DNA of 5,868 nucleotides from Chloroflexota bacterium. Lineage in GTDB: Bacteria; Chloroflexota; Anaerolineae; JACRMK01. Below, one piece after another: positions 4,964-5,868 of the stretch. The stretch's first letter is position 1, and each line of letters begins with the position of its first letter. The notes below the pieces were generated by a model, which saw only the letters and a program-made list of their open reading frames with translations, was not told the origin of the DNA and ran no database searches. The stretch covers positions 1-5,868 of the forward strand of contig JACQEC010000258.1 in assembly GCA_016200765.1 (NCBI GenBank), in the 5' to 3' direction. The position numbers were made by a program, and so were the translations under genes.

Positions 4964-5868
4964 AGCCCTCTGACGAATCGGGCGAGCCGACCTTTCAAGA
5001 CACCCCCGAAACCGCACAGCCACCGACGCCGGGCCAGCACCGCGATAAGCAAGTCGCGGTCGGCTCGGCGTTTGCGCCCAAGCGCCTCCAAACCTCGCTC
5101 GACCGCCTGACGCGCCCGCAGTCCGGCAAACGCTCCTACACCAAGACCACGCGCAAGCGCGGCCGCTATATCGCCGCCCGCCCCGCCGACGGCTCCACCG
5201 ACATCGCCTTCGACGCGACCTTCCGCGCCGCCGCGCCGCACCAACTGGAACGCGAAAGCGAGATGGCCGTCGCGATTGAAATGAGCGACCTGCAAAAGAA
5301 GGTGCGCGTGCGCCGCGCCGCGAACCTCGTGCTGTTTGTGGTGGACGCCTCGTGGTCTATGGCCGCCGCCGAGCGCATGATTGCCACCAAAGGCGCCGTG
5401 CTCTCGCTCCTGAACGATGCCTACCAGAAGCGCGATCAGGTCGGCCTCGTCACCTTCCAGAAGGAAAGCGCGCATCTGGTTCTGCCGCCGACCAACTCGG
5501 TCGAACTCGCGCAGGAGGCGCTCAAAACGATTCCTGTTGGCGGCAAGACGCCGCTCTCCGCCGGGCTCCTGCTCGCGCACGAGGTGATGATGCGCGAACT
5601 GCGCCGCCGCCCCGAAGTCATGCCGCTGATGATCATCCTGACCGACGGCGCGGGCAACGTCTCGATGACCGACCTGCCACCGCAGGAAGAGGCGCACCGC
5701 ATCGCCAAACTGATCAAGGGGAGCGGCATCCGCTCGGTCGTGATTAACACCGAGCACGAGGCGTTTGACCGCGGCCTCGCCGCCGGCCTAGCGCGCTCGC
5801 TCAGCGGTGAAATCTACACCTTGCGCCAGCTCAAGGCCGAGGAGATTCTGGAGACCGTGCGCGGGGAA
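3842..5868 (+). CDS. chlD: Fused ChlI-ChlD chelatase subunit made by -1 frameshift (joins 3842-4933 to 4933-5868), cut by the right edge
   Basis: If ribosomes slip back one base on the A-run, the product joins 364 zero-frame residues to 312 more in the -1 frame: 676 residues, still open at the edge. The -1 part starts with a Pro/Glu/Asp-rich linker, then a basic conserved segment (VGSAFAPKRLQ and RGRYIAARP), then a von Willebrand A domain. Its MIDAS residues are visible: DASWS (502-506), T570 in GGKTPLSAG and D602 in LTDGAGN. This is the domain order of ChlD-type or fused cobaltochelatase subunits, usually one protein of about 650-700 aa, so few residues are missing. The -1 frame is closed by TAA at 4888-4890 and has no ATG, GTG or TTG until the ATG at 5263, after the conserved basic segment. 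Independent initiation would therefore lose part of the family domain. A missing base in the A-run would also explain the break. Confidence 0.85.
4891..4989 (+). other. Putative programmed -1 ribosomal frameshift signal
   Basis: The shift must occur between the -1 frame stop (TAA 4888-4890) and the zero-frame stop (TAG 4961-4963). Within this lies a run of nine A (4926-4934). It contains the heptamer A_AAA_AAA (4927-4933) in the correct phase for tandem -1 slippage, with full re-pairing of two lysine tRNAs. Downstream, CTCGCCC (4953-4959) pairs perfectly with GGGCGAG (4980-4986), extendable past one mismatch by CG/CG (4950-4951 and 4988-4989). The TAG stop is in the loop. The spacer of about 16-19 nt is longer than the usual 5-9 nt. 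Upstream are a purine-rich stretch GAGGAAAAGGG (4895-4905) and a small hairpin, CGAGA-GCG-TCTCG (4906-4918). Confidence 0.7.

Noticed and set aside
4960..5757. Minus-strand open frame of 265 codons opposite the ChlD half
   Set aside because: The opposite strand encodes a clear VWA domain with MIDAS residues; this is a codon-bias shadow.
1..5868. CRISPR arrays, tRNA or rRNA genes, insertion sequences
   Set aside because: No regularly spaced repeats, cloverleaf pattern, rRNA-like stretch or transposase was seen by eye.

Overview
This is a GC-rich bacterial chromosomal segment (about 60-65 % G+C in the core genes, about 49 % in one gene). It holds housekeeping and accessory genes. The combination of an Ffh gene, a PqqB-like metallo-beta-lactamase-fold protein, a DUF309 protein, an endonuclease IV and a fused ChlI-ChlD chelatase suits a Chloroflexota (Anaerolineae-like) genome. 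That placement is an inference from family resemblance, not a demonstrated assignment.

Layout. (1) 1-914, minus strand: the N-terminal 304 residues of Ffh, the SRP GTPase, running off the left edge. (2) 915-1058: a divergent regulatory region. A good leftward sigma70 promoter drives ffh through a leader of about 78 nt that contains a terminator-like hairpin plus an alternative pairing, as in an attenuator. A rightward extended -10 promoter sits 7 nt before the GTG of the next gene and predicts a leaderless mRNA. (3) 1059-2380: a PqqB-like MBL hydrolase and a DUF309 protein, coupled by a GTGA start/stop overlap. (4) 2355-2891: a low-GC gene, probably acquired, whose product resembles the helix-hairpin-helix DNA glycosylase (OGG-like) fold. 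(5) 2925-3764: endonuclease IV (nfo), with all nine metal ligands. (6) 3757-3805: a compact terminator/promoter overlap. (7) 3842 to the right edge: a chelatase gene.

The most interesting element is the chelatase gene. The AAA+ ChlI-type part (373 aa) ends at a TAG at 4961-4963. The ChlD-type part, with its VWA/MIDAS domain, continues to the window edge in the -1 frame and has no ATG, GTG or TTG start before its conserved region. The two frames share only a 70-nt zone, and that zone contains a run of nine A and a stem-loop whose loop carries the zero-frame stop. This fits programmed -1 ribosomal frameshifting, with one gene making both a short ATPase subunit and a full-length I-D subunit. I recall this mechanism being reported for chlD genes of cobalt chelatases. 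A single missing A in the sequence is the main alternative.

A second theme is DNA repair. The glycosylase-fold gene lies 33 bp upstream of nfo, which would process abasic sites made by a glycosylase, so the two may form a base-excision-repair pair even though their base composition differs.
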